NCBI GenBank assembly: GCA_964578835.1
Contig: CAZOEL010000160.1
Coordinates: 1 to 6,355, forward strand
DNA: 6,355 nucleotides
Direction of reading: 5' to 3'
Origin: CAZOEL01 sp964578835
GTDB lineage: Bacteria > Desulfobacterota > Syntrophobacteria > Syntrophobacterales > Syntrophobacteraceae
Shown: one piece after another, positions 1 to 6,355 of the stretch
Layout of the letters: the number at the start of each line of letters is the position of its first letter
How positions within the stretch are numbered: the stretch's first letter is position 1
Notes under the pieces: generated by a model
Told to the model about the DNA's origin: nothing
Seen by the model: only the letters and a program-made list of their open reading frames with translations
Databases searched by the model: none
Made by a program: the position numbers and the translations under genes

Positions 1-1684
1 CGGCCGTTGCGCTCACCATGGCGGGAGCCGCGGGGGTGGTCATGGGTGTTACGCTGTTAGATGGGTTGGACTTGGGGCCGGTTCCAATGGCATTGGTGGC
101 GCTAACGGTGAAGGTGTAGGCGACCCCGTTGGTGAGTCCAGTGAAGGTGATGGGGCTAGAGGCTCTGGACTTAGTGATGCCCTCAGGGCTCGATGTGACT
201 GTATAGGAAGTGATTGGACTTGCACCATCTGAAGCAGGATGTGTGAAGCTAATGGTAGCCATGGAGTTGTCCGCCGTGGCTGTGACTTCTCTGGGAGCCC
301 TGGGGATTGTTGCCATTGTAAGCAGAGTAGTTCCGCATCGTTGCATATTACTGCTATCATAGCCGGACAACACGATCATGTTTCCTGCTTGTTGGGCGCT
401 GATTATCTCACCTGTACTCATACAACCCCACCAGGTCCAGTTATTGGTGGTGTAACCAACTTTGCCCCATGCGTAGTTGGATGCATCCTGAGTTTGATCA
501 ATGGCTGCAGCCTTCAAATCGAGCTCGAAAGGGTGTCCTGCAACAGGGCCTGTTGCCCAGCCGGCGGAAAAGTGTCGGTTATTGCTGCTGTCCGCACAGT
601 GGACGGCAACTTGCATTCGTCCGCTATCAAGAATTGAGTTACCCACGGTGCACGTGGTAGTGGCATTCGTGTACGTTCCTGCCACGAACTGATTTGAGCC
701 TACCATAGGGGAAAGGGTGGAACTGACAGGTGCGATAGTTCCAATTGCTCCATCGTTGCCGACATTGAGCTCAATGACCAAGTCATAGTAGCGGGTGTTT
801 CCACTGATATCTCTTGTCAGAACATGGTACGCTTTGATTTTTTCTTCAGCAGCGATAATGTGGGAAGTATCCAGAAAATAGGTAGGAATAATGTAGTTGG
901 GACTGGGTGTCCCGAAATAAGAAATGATTGGACTTGCACCGTCTGAAGCAGGATGTGTGAAGCTAGTGGCAGCCATGGGGTTGCCTGCCGCCGAGAGTCC
1001 GCCAAGTGCTTCAGAGGCTGTCGCAGCTTTGAGCAGAGTAGTTCCGCATCGTTGCGTATTACTGCTATCATAGCCGGACAACACGATCATGTTTCCTGAT
1101 TGTTGGGCGCTGATTATCTCACCTGTACTCATACAACCCCACCAGGTCCAGTTATTGGTGGTGTAACCAACTTTGCCCCATGCGTAGTTGGATGCATCCT
1201 GAGTTTGATCAATGGCTGCAGCCTTCAAATCGAGCTCGAAAGGGTGTCCTGCAACAGGGCCTGTTGCCCAGCCGGCGGAAAAGTGTCGGTTATTGCTGCT
1301 GTCCGCACAGTGGACGGCAACTTGCATTCGTCCGCTATCAAGAATTGAGTTACCCACGGTGCACGTGGTAGTGGCATTCGTGTACGTTCCTGCCACGAAC
1401 TGATTCGATGCCTCTAAAGGAGAGGGAGTGGAGTTGATAAGCGCCATGGAGCCGGGCGCGCCATCATTGCCGATAGCGAGCTCAATGGCCAGGTCATAAT
1501 AGTGGATATTTCCATCGACATCCCTTATCGGAGTGCGATAGACATTGAGCTGCTCACCGGTGGCGACAACTCTGGATCGCTCCAGAAAAGCGGTTGGGGT
1601 TGTCTCGGCCATTGTTATGGCGGAAAGTAGGCAGATGCCCAAAATGTAAAACGGTATAAGCGTCTTGGAAACAGTGGTGAGCAT
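1..1684 (-). CDS. Secreted modular protein with two unknown Cys-containing modules and FN3 domains (3' end outside window)
   Basis: The frame is open from the ATG at 1684 to the left edge, 561 codons, with no stop. The start is supported by a strong ribosome binding site (AGGAGAGGG, 5 nt before ATG). Residues 1-26 form a signal peptide: one lysine, a hydrophobic stretch (LIPFYILGICLL) and a probable cleavage site TMA|ETT; no lipobox is seen, so export with signal peptidase I is expected. Residues about 33-218 and 270-455 are two copies of a module I do not recognise, each with four cysteines (108, 126, 184, 213 and 345, 363, 421, 450), suggesting disulfides outside the cytoplasm. Both contain YYDL.IEL and GNDGA motifs and a Trp-rich NNWTWWGC segment. 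Residues 461-547 are a clear bacterial FN3 domain (PITSYTVTSSP, GLTNGVAYTFTVSATNAIGTGP), and PAAPAMVSATA from about 551 begins another. FN3 arrays usually act as spacers or adhesive parts of surface proteins or extracellular enzymes; no catalytic domain is visible here, so the function is unknown. The gene lies 62 bp downstream of a CheY-like gene on the same strand. Confidence 0.85.
   Translation of the reverse strand, partial: MLTTVSKTLIPFYILGICLLSAITMAETTPTAFLERSRVVATGEQLNVYRTPIRDVDGNIHYYDLAIELAIGNDGAPGSMALINSTPSPLEASNQFVAGTYTNATTTCTVGNSILDSGRMQVAVHCADSSNNRHFSAGWATGPVAGHPFELDLKAAAIDQTQDASNYAWGKVGYTTNNWTWWGCMSTGEIISAQQSGNMIVLSGYDSSNTQRCGTTLLKAATASEALGGLSAAGNPMAATSFTHPASDGASPIISYFGTPSPNYIIPTYFLDTSHIIAAEEKIKAYHVLTRDISGNTRYYDLVIELNVGNDGAIGTIAPVSSTLSPMVGSNQFVAGTYTNATTTCTVGNSILDSGRMQVAVHCADSSNNRHFSAGWATGPVAGHPFELDLKAAAIDQTQDASNYAWGKVGYTTNNWTWWGCMSTGEIISAQQAGNMIVLSGYDSSNMQRCGTTLLTMATIPRAPREVTATADNSMATISFTHPASDGASPITSYTVTSSPEGITKSRASSPITFTGLTNGVAYTFTVSATNAIGTGPKSNPSNSVTPMTTPAAPAMVSATA
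321..694 (-). repeat. Long direct repeat, copy B (core of module 2)
   Basis: Partner of the repeat at 1032-1405, encoding residues about 331-455. Mismatches fall at 345 and 388; 389-694 is identical to 1100-1405. A weaker extension follows at 211-273, encoding the start of the FN3 domain (SFTHPASDGASPI), which resembles 925-984 at an offset of 714 to 711 bp. The two copies therefore differ there by a single-codon indel. Confidence 0.95.
1032..1405 (-). repeat. Long direct repeat, copy A (core of module 1)
   Basis: This 374-bp segment encodes residues about 94-218 of the secreted protein. It matches 321-694 at an offset of exactly 711 bp (237 codons, so in frame) with two mismatches, at 1056 and 1099. 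Both mismatches change the amino acid (T210 here against M447; S196 against A433), and there are no silent differences. Downstream of position 1099 (1100-1405) the match is perfect for 306 bp. Confidence 0.95.
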
Positions 1685-1746
1685 GCCAACCCTCTCCTCT
1701 TCTTTTCTGGATTTGTTGAAGAACCTATTGAGTAAAATGGCAAAAA

Positions 1747-2121
1747 TTAAGTTTTTTCGATACTTGTGGTAAGTTTTCTGACCGACCCTATCAGCGTTCC
1801 CACATTGAACGGCTTGGAAAGAAACGCATCGGCCCCCAATTCCATAATGCGCTTTTCCAAGGAGTGGTCCCCGGAGATCATGATGCACCAGGTTTGCGGG
1901 AAGACCTGTTTGACAGTTCGCAAAAGATCGAAGCCATTCATTCCGCTCATGTACACATCGGAAATGACCAGGTCTACGGAGTTGCTTTTGATATGCATCC
2001 ATGCCGACCAACAGTCTGAAAATACAGAAATGTTACTGCTGATTATGTTGACGGCGCTCTCTATGAATTCCCTACTGGGTCGATCATCATCCACCACAAC
2101 GATAGCGACATCGCCATCCAT
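1747..2121 (-). CDS. CheY-like single-domain response regulator
   Basis: A 124-residue stand-alone receiver domain, the usual CheY size, with no output domain. The phosphorylation site is complete: acidic residues D11-D13 (VVVDDD), phospho-acceptor D55 (VISDVYMSGMNG), the conserved hydroxyl residue S83 (MISGD), aromatic F100 and K103 (LSKPF). Such proteins accept phosphate from a histidine kinase and signal by protein contact or act as phosphate sinks. The frame also extends upstream to an ATG at 2271 (174 residues). I prefer the start at 2121 because GAGAGG lies 6 nt before it and the protein then begins just before the first receiver strand. The ATG at 2271 has no clear ribosome binding site, and the extra 50 residues run through an inverted repeat and match no domain I know. 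The gene ends 62 bp before the secreted FN3 gene on the same strand with no terminator-like hairpin between, so co-transcription is plausible. No kinase is in the window. Confidence 0.88.
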   Translation of the reverse strand: MDGDVAIVVVDDDRPSREFIESAVNIISSNISVFSDCWSAWMHIKSNSVDLVISDVYMSGMNGFDLLRTVKQVFPQTWCIMISGDHSLEKRIMELGADAFLSKPFNVGTLIGSVRKLTTSIEKT

Positions 2122-2200
2122 GCGCAGCCTCTCTTTCTGTGTCTGTAAAATTTCAATCGCAACAAGGTCGTTTTGCGATATTATTTTCCCGATGCAGGCA

Positions 2201-2264
2201 GACGTGAGGAAATGAAACCCCATATTATTCTTATCGGATAGTTTGGGGTTTATTTCCTCACGTC
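2201..2264. repeat. 21-bp inverted repeat upstream of the CheY-like gene
   Basis: The left arm gacgtgaggaaat (2201-2213) pairs with atttcctcacgtc (2252-2264), 13 of 13. After one unpaired base (g2214), aaacccca (2215-2222) pairs with tggggttt (2244-2251), 8 of 8. The loop is 21 nt. Neither side is followed immediately by a T run, so it is not a typical intrinsic terminator in either direction. It lies 80-143 bp upstream of the preferred start of the CheY-like gene. It could be an operator, an mRNA leader structure or a relic of a small mobile repeat. Confidence 0.8.
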
Positions 2265-2598
2265 TGGCCATAGGTCGTTTTTATTGCTGCCAACCTCTGA
2301 CGTTACTGCTCGGGTGATAGGTGAGATGGATTATTAAGTAATGCATTAGTAATGCCAGTTGAGTTTAAATATTGTAAAACCTTGTTCCTAATGACTTGGT
2401 GGTTTTCAAAAGAGGAGCAAAGTCTTTTTTGCTGCTACAATTCCTCTCATCTGTTTTGAGATCCGACTGGTTTAATGGGTGCTTTTCTCCCCAGCTCTTG
2501 AGAACAGTGAAGCCTTGACAAAAGAAGTGGAGACTCTCTGCCGCCTAGTGCGGAGCAAGTTGATGCTCTAATGCCTGCAACACACTGGAAGATGCCTG

Positions 2599-2627
2599 TT
2601 GACAGCGCTCCGTCTTAAAGGTATGAG
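2599..2627 (+). promoter_or_regulatory. Candidate sigma-70 promoter for the NtrC-type regulator
   Basis: A perfect -35 box TTGACA (2599-2604) is followed after 17 bp by TATGAG (2622-2627, 4 of 6 to TATAAT). Transcription would start near 2634, leaving a leader of about 56 nt before the ATG at 2690. Prediction by eye only. Confidence 0.5.
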
Positions 2628-2689
2628 GCGAACCAGGTAAGGAATGTAAACTGTTTTAGTGATAGACAGCGTTTGAAAGTTCGACCTAT

Positions 2690-4072
2690 ATGGCAATCAG
2701 ATCCAAGATCCTCTTTGTGGAGGATAACGAAGGTTTTCAGCGTAACTTCATTCCCATCCTTGCGGAAGGAGAAGATTTCGATATTTTCTCGGCTTTGTCG
2801 GGAAAGCGGGCGCTGGAATTGCTCGAAATCGAAAACTTCGATGTGATTGTCTCCGATATTCAAATGCCGGAAATGTCCGGGATCGAATTTCTTCAACAAA
2901 TAATGAAGCTGGGTTTGGATATCCCGGTCATATTCGTTACGGCCTATGGTTCCGTCGAGCAGGCCATCGAGTTGGTGAAGCAGGGAGCATTCCACTACTT
3001 TGAAAAACCTCTCATAAACAAGATCGACATCCTCAAGGCAACCATTCGCCAGGCTTTGTCCAAAGGGAGCATGTTAAAGGAGCTGGCTACGTTCCGTCGG
3101 GAGAAATCTCTCCTGAGCCGATCCCGATCGACGATCATCGGCCAGTCCGAAAGAATCAAGAATGTCCTGGAAGCGATAGAGGAGGTGGCCTCCACGTCGG
3201 TCAATGTTTTGATCTATGGCGAGACCGGCACGGGAAAAGACCTTGTGGCGAGGATGATCCATGATCTCAGCGAGAGGCGGGAAAGGCCGTTCTTCCCCAT
3301 AAGCTGCACCGAGATTCCTGAAGGGCTGCTCGAGAGCGAGCTTTTTGGTCATGAGCGAGGAGCTTTTACGGGAGCCGTTTCGCGCCAGGAAGGCCTCTTG
3401 GAGATGGCTGACCAGTCGACCTTTTTCCTGGATGAGATCAGTGAAGCGTCACCCACTTTGCAAAGCAAACTGCTCCGAGCGGTCGAGAGCAAGACATTCT
3501 TTCGCGTCGGCGGAAGGACGCAGATACAATCCGATTTCAGGCTCATTACAGCAACCAACCGCGATCTGGAGGAGCGCGTCGCCGCAGGCTCTTTTCGGCA
3601 GGATCTATTCTATCGCTTGAACACCTACAGGATCAATCTGCCGTCTTTGAGGGAAAGGAAATCGGACATACCTCTTCTGGTCGAATATTATCTTGAGAAG
3701 TTCAGACGCAAGTATCAACGTCCGATTACGGACATCTCCGGCGACGCCATGCTCTTTCTCATGGAATATGGCTGGCCGGGCAATATCCGGGAGTTGGTGA
3801 GCCTGATGGAAAGAGCGGTCATTACCTGCCGTGGCGGCATGATCACGCTCGATCATTTCCCCTTCAAGAATGGAAATGGAGCGAAGAGATTTTGCGAGAG
3901 CTCGGATTTGAATCTGAAGGAGATGGAGAGATTTGTGATCGGAATGGCCCTGAAGCGCACGGAAGGCAATAAGGTCAAAGCTGCCGAGCTCCTGGGCATC
4001 AATCGTAAAACCCTTGCGGAAAAGATGAAGAGCTACGAACTGGATGAAAGCGCGAAAGACTCCTTCTCATAA
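2690..4072 (+). CDS. Sigma-54-dependent response regulator, NtrC family
   Basis: A complete 460-residue three-domain activator of normal family length. The receiver (about 5-120) has E11/D12, phospho-acceptor D56 (VSDIQMPEMSG), T84 and K106 (EKP). The AAA+ domain (about 149-380) has Walker A GETGTGK (177-183), the sigma-54-contacting loop GAFTGA (224-229), Walker B FFLDE (D248, E249), sensor I TATNRD (287-292), arginine-finger region FRQDLFYRLN (302-311) and sensor II WPGNIRE (362-368). The C-terminal Fis-type helix-turn-helix (about 407-449) ends in the recognition helix around INRKTLAEKMKSY. Phosphorylation of this family drives oligomerisation, and ATP hydrolysis then opens sigma-54 promoters. 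All key residues are present, so it should be active. The ATG at 2690 is the only start: the frame is stopped at 2663 upstream, and the ribosome binding site is weak (GAAAG, 10 nt away). No partner kinase is adjacent, so it is orphan within this window. Target genes are not shown by the sequence; both flanking transcription units are possible. Confidence 0.96.
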   Translation: MAIRSKILFVEDNEGFQRNFIPILAEGEDFDIFSALSGKRALELLEIENFDVIVSDIQMPEMSGIEFLQQIMKLGLDIPVIFVTAYGSVEQAIELVKQGAFHYFEKPLINKIDILKATIRQALSKGSMLKELATFRREKSLLSRSRSTIIGQSERIKNVLEAIEEVASTSVNVLIYGETGTGKDLVARMIHDLSERRERPFFPISCTEIPEGLLESELFGHERGAFTGAVSRQEGLLEMADQSTFFLDEISEASPTLQSKLLRAVESKTFFRVGGRTQIQSDFRLITATNRDLEERVAAGSFRQDLFYRLNTYRINLPSLRERKSDIPLLVEYYLEKFRRKYQRPITDISGDAMLFLMEYGWPGNIRELVSLMERAVITCRGGMITLDHFPFKNGNGAKRFCESSDLNLKEMERFVIGMALKRTEGNKVKAAELLGINRKTLAEKMKSYELDESAKDSFS

Positions 4073-4182
4073 CAATCAATCGAAATGAAATTGCTGCAAA
4101 CTCACGCCTGTTTCCTCTTTCTCTATGGCGGTGAAGAAGGGGTCGAATATTATATCGAGAGCTTGAGGCCCTATCCCCGCTC

Positions 4183-4209
4183 TTGACACCGGTGCGTTCT
4201 ATCTAGTAT
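4183..4209 (+). promoter_or_regulatory. Possible sigma-70 promoter for the TonB-dependent receptor
   Basis: A perfect -35 box TTGACA at 4183-4188 is followed by TAGTAT at 4204-4209 (4 of 6 to TATAAT) with a short 15-bp spacer; an alternative with 17 bp gives the poor GTATTT. If used, the transcript would start near 4217 and carry a leader of about 200-240 nt containing the hairpin at 4292-4325. Confidence 0.3.
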
Positions 4210-4291
4210 TTAAATAAACCCTTATTTCAAAATATGAAAAAGCCAATTTCGAGCTTCCCCTAAAAGCCATTTACGACGCTCCATGTCACTC

Positions 4292-4325
4292 GGCGCGCCT
4301 ACGGCTTGAAGAAGTCGGATGCGCC
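4292..4325 (+). other. Potential RNA hairpin in the receptor gene leader
   Basis: Inner stem cggctt (4302-4307) and aagtcg (4312-4317) form six pairs including one G-U, closed by a GAAG loop. An outer stem ggcgc (4292-4296) and gcgcc (4321-4325) encloses it through an internal loop of 5 and 3 nt. There is no T run after it, so it is not an intrinsic terminator. It matches no riboswitch family that I recognise. Confidence 0.4.
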
Positions 4326-4454
4326 TCTATGGGGGAGAATTGGCTCACAGGATAATTAGGCCAATAATATGGCATGCATGATCAAACCTTGTAACCGGGC
4401 GGTTGTCTTCCCATGTTTGAAGAAAAGCCCAATGATGAGAAAGCCGTTTGTCAA

Positions 4455-6347
4455 ATGAAGCTGAGAAAGCCCGACGAATTCCTTTGGATCTGCCTGTTTC
4501 TTCTCTCCTCCTCATTCTATCCTCTGAGCGCTCGAGCCGAAGATGGAGCAATCATCAATGAATCGGATGACCATGCGGAAATCGTCTTTTCCTACACACG
4601 CGATAAAACGCCCAAGGAAGACGTTGCAGCCAATATCGAGGTGATCACGCAAGAAGAGATGAAAAAGATTCCCGCGACCAACGCCGCCGAAGTGCTTCAA
4701 TACGTACCCGGAGTCTATATTGATTTCATGGGAGGGCGGGGAAGCCAGGCCGCTGCATCCATCCAGGGATCGGATGTTCGGCAGGTGAGCGTCTATCAGG
4801 ATGGAGTTCCGTTGAACCTGCTTGGGAACCCCATGACGGATCTATCGCGCATCTCGCTCTCAAGCATCGATCGAATAGAAGTATATAAAGGAGCCGCATC
4901 GTCTTCCTGGGGATCGGCTCTTGGGGGAGTGATCAACATTATCACGAAAGAACCCGATCTCTCAAAGCCTTTCACTGGCGAGATACGAAGCTCCTACGGG
5001 CAGTTCGACACGAGCAGCAACAGCGCCCTTGTGAGCGGAGGAATCGATCGGCTAGGCTACCTCGTTACTCTATCCCATGATCAGAGCGATGGCTTTCGCT
5101 CCCACACCAATTTTCAGCAGGATTCCGTCTACGCAAAGCTCAACTATCTTATTGGAGAGTCAAGCCGGATCAGTTTTGTTCAAAGCTACAACGATGGAAA
5201 GCGTGAGAGTCCTTCGCTTCTGTTGCTGGGGCTTCCCTGCTTTGAGGATGCTCAGGAGCGCCGCTCCTATTCCCGGCTTCTTTTCGACACCTCGCTTGCC
5301 GACAACCTGACCTGGAGCATCGAAGGACGTTCTTACCAGACGGATATTTTCGATCATTACAGCCCCCCTCAGCCGTTGCCGATCGGTTGGGGTTGGGATT
5401 ACTATGAGCAACGCTGGGGAGTGAGCAGCAGGTTGCGCCATGAAATCCCTGGAGTAAACAATCTGGTCGCCGGCTTTGATGGAGACTGGGGACAATACGA
5501 ATTCAGCTCCTGGCCAGGCGAGTTCGATGCCGGCAACTGGGCTGCTTACATCAATGATACTTTTACCATAAATGCATTCTCGATCATCGGGGGCATTCGC
5601 TACGATAACAACCTCGACTTTGGCTCAGAGGTAAGCCCTATGGGAGGCCTGATCTATCATTTCCCCGTGATGGAGGCTCTCCTAAGGCTCCAGGTGTCGA
5701 GAGGATTTTCCGCTCCTCCCGGAGCTTGGCTGCATGCGCCTGTGCTGGCGGGCGGCAATCCCGACCTTAAGGCGGAAACGGGAGTCAACTATCAGGTTGG
5801 GAGCGAGATCAAGCCTCTCAAGTTTTTGAAGCTCGAGTTGAATCTTTTTCAGTCCGACATCAATAACCTGATAACTGTTGATCCCATAACCCTCCAGGCG
5901 GAGAATATCGCCGAGGCCACACGACGGGGCATTGAAGGGCGAATCGGGTCGGTCTTCAACCCGGGTCCAGACTCAGCTCTTTCTTTATCCTTTGGGGCAA
6001 GCTTTATCGATGTCCGCGATGGGGAAACAGACAAGATCATAGAAGACATTCCCCGCACTCTCCTCGATCTTTCAGTCTCCTATCGATACAAAAACATCAC
6101 AAACTCCATTGTGGGCAGATATGTCTTCAACAATTCGAGCACTCCCGAAACCCATGACAAAGTCTTTGTCTTCGACTACCTTCTGAATGTAAAGCTTCCC
6201 TCCCTCTGTGAGGCGTACACTCCCAGTCTCTTTTTTGCCGCGCACGATTTCACCGACGCCGATTATCTGAATAAATTCTACTTGCCTCAGCCGGGACCAT
6301 GGGTCAATGCTGTTGAATTAAGGAAAAACACCAAGCACAATGACTAA
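4455..6347 (+). CDS. TonB-dependent outer-membrane receptor (BtuB-like size)
   Basis: A 630-residue precursor of a gated beta-barrel that takes up a scarce ligand (cobalamin, siderophore or similar) using TonB energy. I chose the ATG at 4455 because it begins a standard signal peptide: KLRK, a hydrophobic core (FLWICLFLL) and cleavage ARA|ED after residue 28. The frame also extends to an ATG at 4413 (644 residues), which puts 14 polar residues before the signal peptide; neither start has a strong ribosome binding site. A TonB-box-like AEIVFSYT lies at 41-48. The plug (about 55-165) shows NIEVIT, EVLQYVPGV, IQGSD, VYQDGVPLN, RIEVYKGAASSSWGS and GGVINIITK. The rest forms the barrel and includes the family motif NPDLKAETG. 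Mature length (about 600) is close to BtuB rather than to the larger ferrisiderophore receptors, but the ligand cannot be assigned. Oddly, the C terminus (WVNAVELRKNTKHND) lacks the usual terminal aromatic residue. It lies downstream of the NtrC-type gene and overlaps a possible next gene. Confidence 0.93.
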   Translation: MKLRKPDEFLWICLFLLSSSFYPLSARAEDGAIINESDDHAEIVFSYTRDKTPKEDVAANIEVITQEEMKKIPATNAAEVLQYVPGVYIDFMGGRGSQAAASIQGSDVRQVSVYQDGVPLNLLGNPMTDLSRISLSSIDRIEVYKGAASSSWGSALGGVINIITKEPDLSKPFTGEIRSSYGQFDTSSNSALVSGGIDRLGYLVTLSHDQSDGFRSHTNFQQDSVYAKLNYLIGESSRISFVQSYNDGKRESPSLLLLGLPCFEDAQERRSYSRLLFDTSLADNLTWSIEGRSYQTDIFDHYSPPQPLPIGWGWDYYEQRWGVSSRLRHEIPGVNNLVAGFDGDWGQYEFSSWPGEFDAGNWAAYINDTFTINAFSIIGGIRYDNNLDFGSEVSPMGGLIYHFPVMEALLRLQVSRGFSAPPGAWLHAPVLAGGNPDLKAETGVNYQVGSEIKPLKFLKLELNLFQSDINNLITVDPITLQAENIAEATRRGIEGRIGSVFNPGPDSALSLSFGASFIDVRDGETDKIIEDIPRTLLDLSVSYRYKNITNSIVGRYVFNNSSTPETHDKVFVFDYLLNVKLPSLCEAYTPSLFFAAHDFTDADYLNKFYLPQPGPWVNAVELRKNTKHND

Positions 6348-6355
6348 CCAACTGA
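6340..6355 (+). CDS. Possible start of an overlapping downstream gene (cut by window edge)
   Basis: An ATG at 6340 opens a different frame (MTNQL...) overlapping the last 8 bp of the receptor gene. Such overlaps are common where translation is coupled, and receptor genes are often followed by transporter or ligand-processing genes. AAGGA at 6320-6324 is 15 nt away, farther than ideal. Only five codons are visible, so this could be chance. Confidence 0.3.

Larger units (their letters stand above)
2122..2689. other. Divergent intergenic region between two response-regulator genes
   Basis: This 568-bp stretch separates the leftward CheY-like gene from the rightward NtrC-type gene. It holds the inverted repeat at 2201-2264, a 10-bp palindrome TAATGCATTA at 2339-2348 that overlaps a short direct repeat (agtaatgc twice, 11 bp apart), and a promoter-like sequence at 2599-2627. 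I see no convincing protein-coding gene or known RNA family here. The frame of the CheY-like gene stays open to 2271, so part of this stretch could be coding if the longer start is used. Confidence 0.7.
4073..4412. other. Intergenic/leader region upstream of the TonB-dependent receptor
   Basis: About 340 bp without a supported gene. It contains a promoter-like TTGACA at 4183, an AT-rich patch (about 4201-4245), a two-part hairpin at 4292-4325 and a weak palindrome AACCG-gg-CGGTT at 4393-4404. A 33-codon reading frame at 4085-4186 has no ribosome binding site and is not called as a gene. I see no clear intrinsic terminator after the NtrC-type gene, so some read-through is possible. Confidence 0.6.

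Noticed and set aside
239..692. Plus-strand open frames duplicated at 1100-1403
   Set aside because: They are antisense shadows of the repeated minus-strand coding region, which has the signal peptide, ribosome binding site and FN3 domain.
321..1405. Template/variable repeat pair of a diversity-generating retroelement
   Set aside because: Only two differences exist, not concentrated at adenines of a template, and no reverse transcriptase is in the window.
2201..2264. Intrinsic terminator
   Set aside because: The stem is not followed by a T run; the nearest (gtttttatt) begins about 13 nt beyond the arm and there is no upstream plus-strand gene to terminate.
4085..4186. Small 33-residue gene (MKLLQTHACF...)
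   Set aside because: No ribosome binding site and no recognisable similarity; open frames of this length are common by chance.
4350..4370. Fur box (gataattaggccaataata)
   Set aside because: Only about 11 of 19 bases fit the consensus and the second half-site is poor; the AT-rich context explains it.
4073..4412. Cobalamin riboswitch upstream of the BtuB-sized receptor
   Set aside because: A stretch around 4126-4192 (GGCGGTGAAG, CCCCGCTCTTGACACCGG) vaguely recalls the core, but the conserved B12-box and GCCACTG-type segments are absent.

Overview
The window looks like chromosomal DNA of a Gram-negative bacterium of moderate GC. The Gram-negative reading rests on an outer-membrane TonB-dependent receptor with a plug domain, a sigma-54-dependent response regulator and Sec signal peptides. 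The style (NtrC-type regulators, secreted FN3 proteins) fits the Desulfobacterota/Deltaproteobacteria, but that placement is a weak inference.

Layout. Positions 1-1684, minus strand: a long secreted modular protein that runs off the left edge (561 codons visible). It has a signal peptide, two copies of an unrecognised cysteine-containing module, one complete fibronectin type III (FN3) domain and the start of a second. The module cores are a 374-bp direct repeat (321-694 and 1032-1405, 711 bp apart) with only two mismatches, although the parts of the modules just outside it are only about half identical. Positions 1747-2121, minus: a CheY-sized single-domain response regulator, 62 bp upstream of the FN3 gene and possibly in one operon with it. 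Positions 2122-2689: a divergent intergenic region with a striking 21-bp inverted repeat (2201-2264) and a good sigma-70-like promoter facing right. Positions 2690-4072, plus: a complete NtrC-family activator (receiver, AAA+, Fis-type HTH). Positions 4073-4412 or 4454: a leader region with a possible promoter and a hairpin. Positions 4455-6347, plus: a BtuB-sized TonB-dependent receptor. At 6340 an overlapping ATG may start a further gene cut by the right edge.

How they may work together (inference). The two response regulators are divergently arranged and no histidine kinase is visible. The NtrC-type protein is the obvious candidate regulator of the flanking genes, one encoding a secreted repeat protein and one an outer-membrane receptor, but no convincing sigma-54 promoter was found. 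The best candidate novelties are the homogenised unknown module of the secreted protein, a degenerate FN3 remnant between its two modules, and the long dyad upstream of the CheY-like gene.
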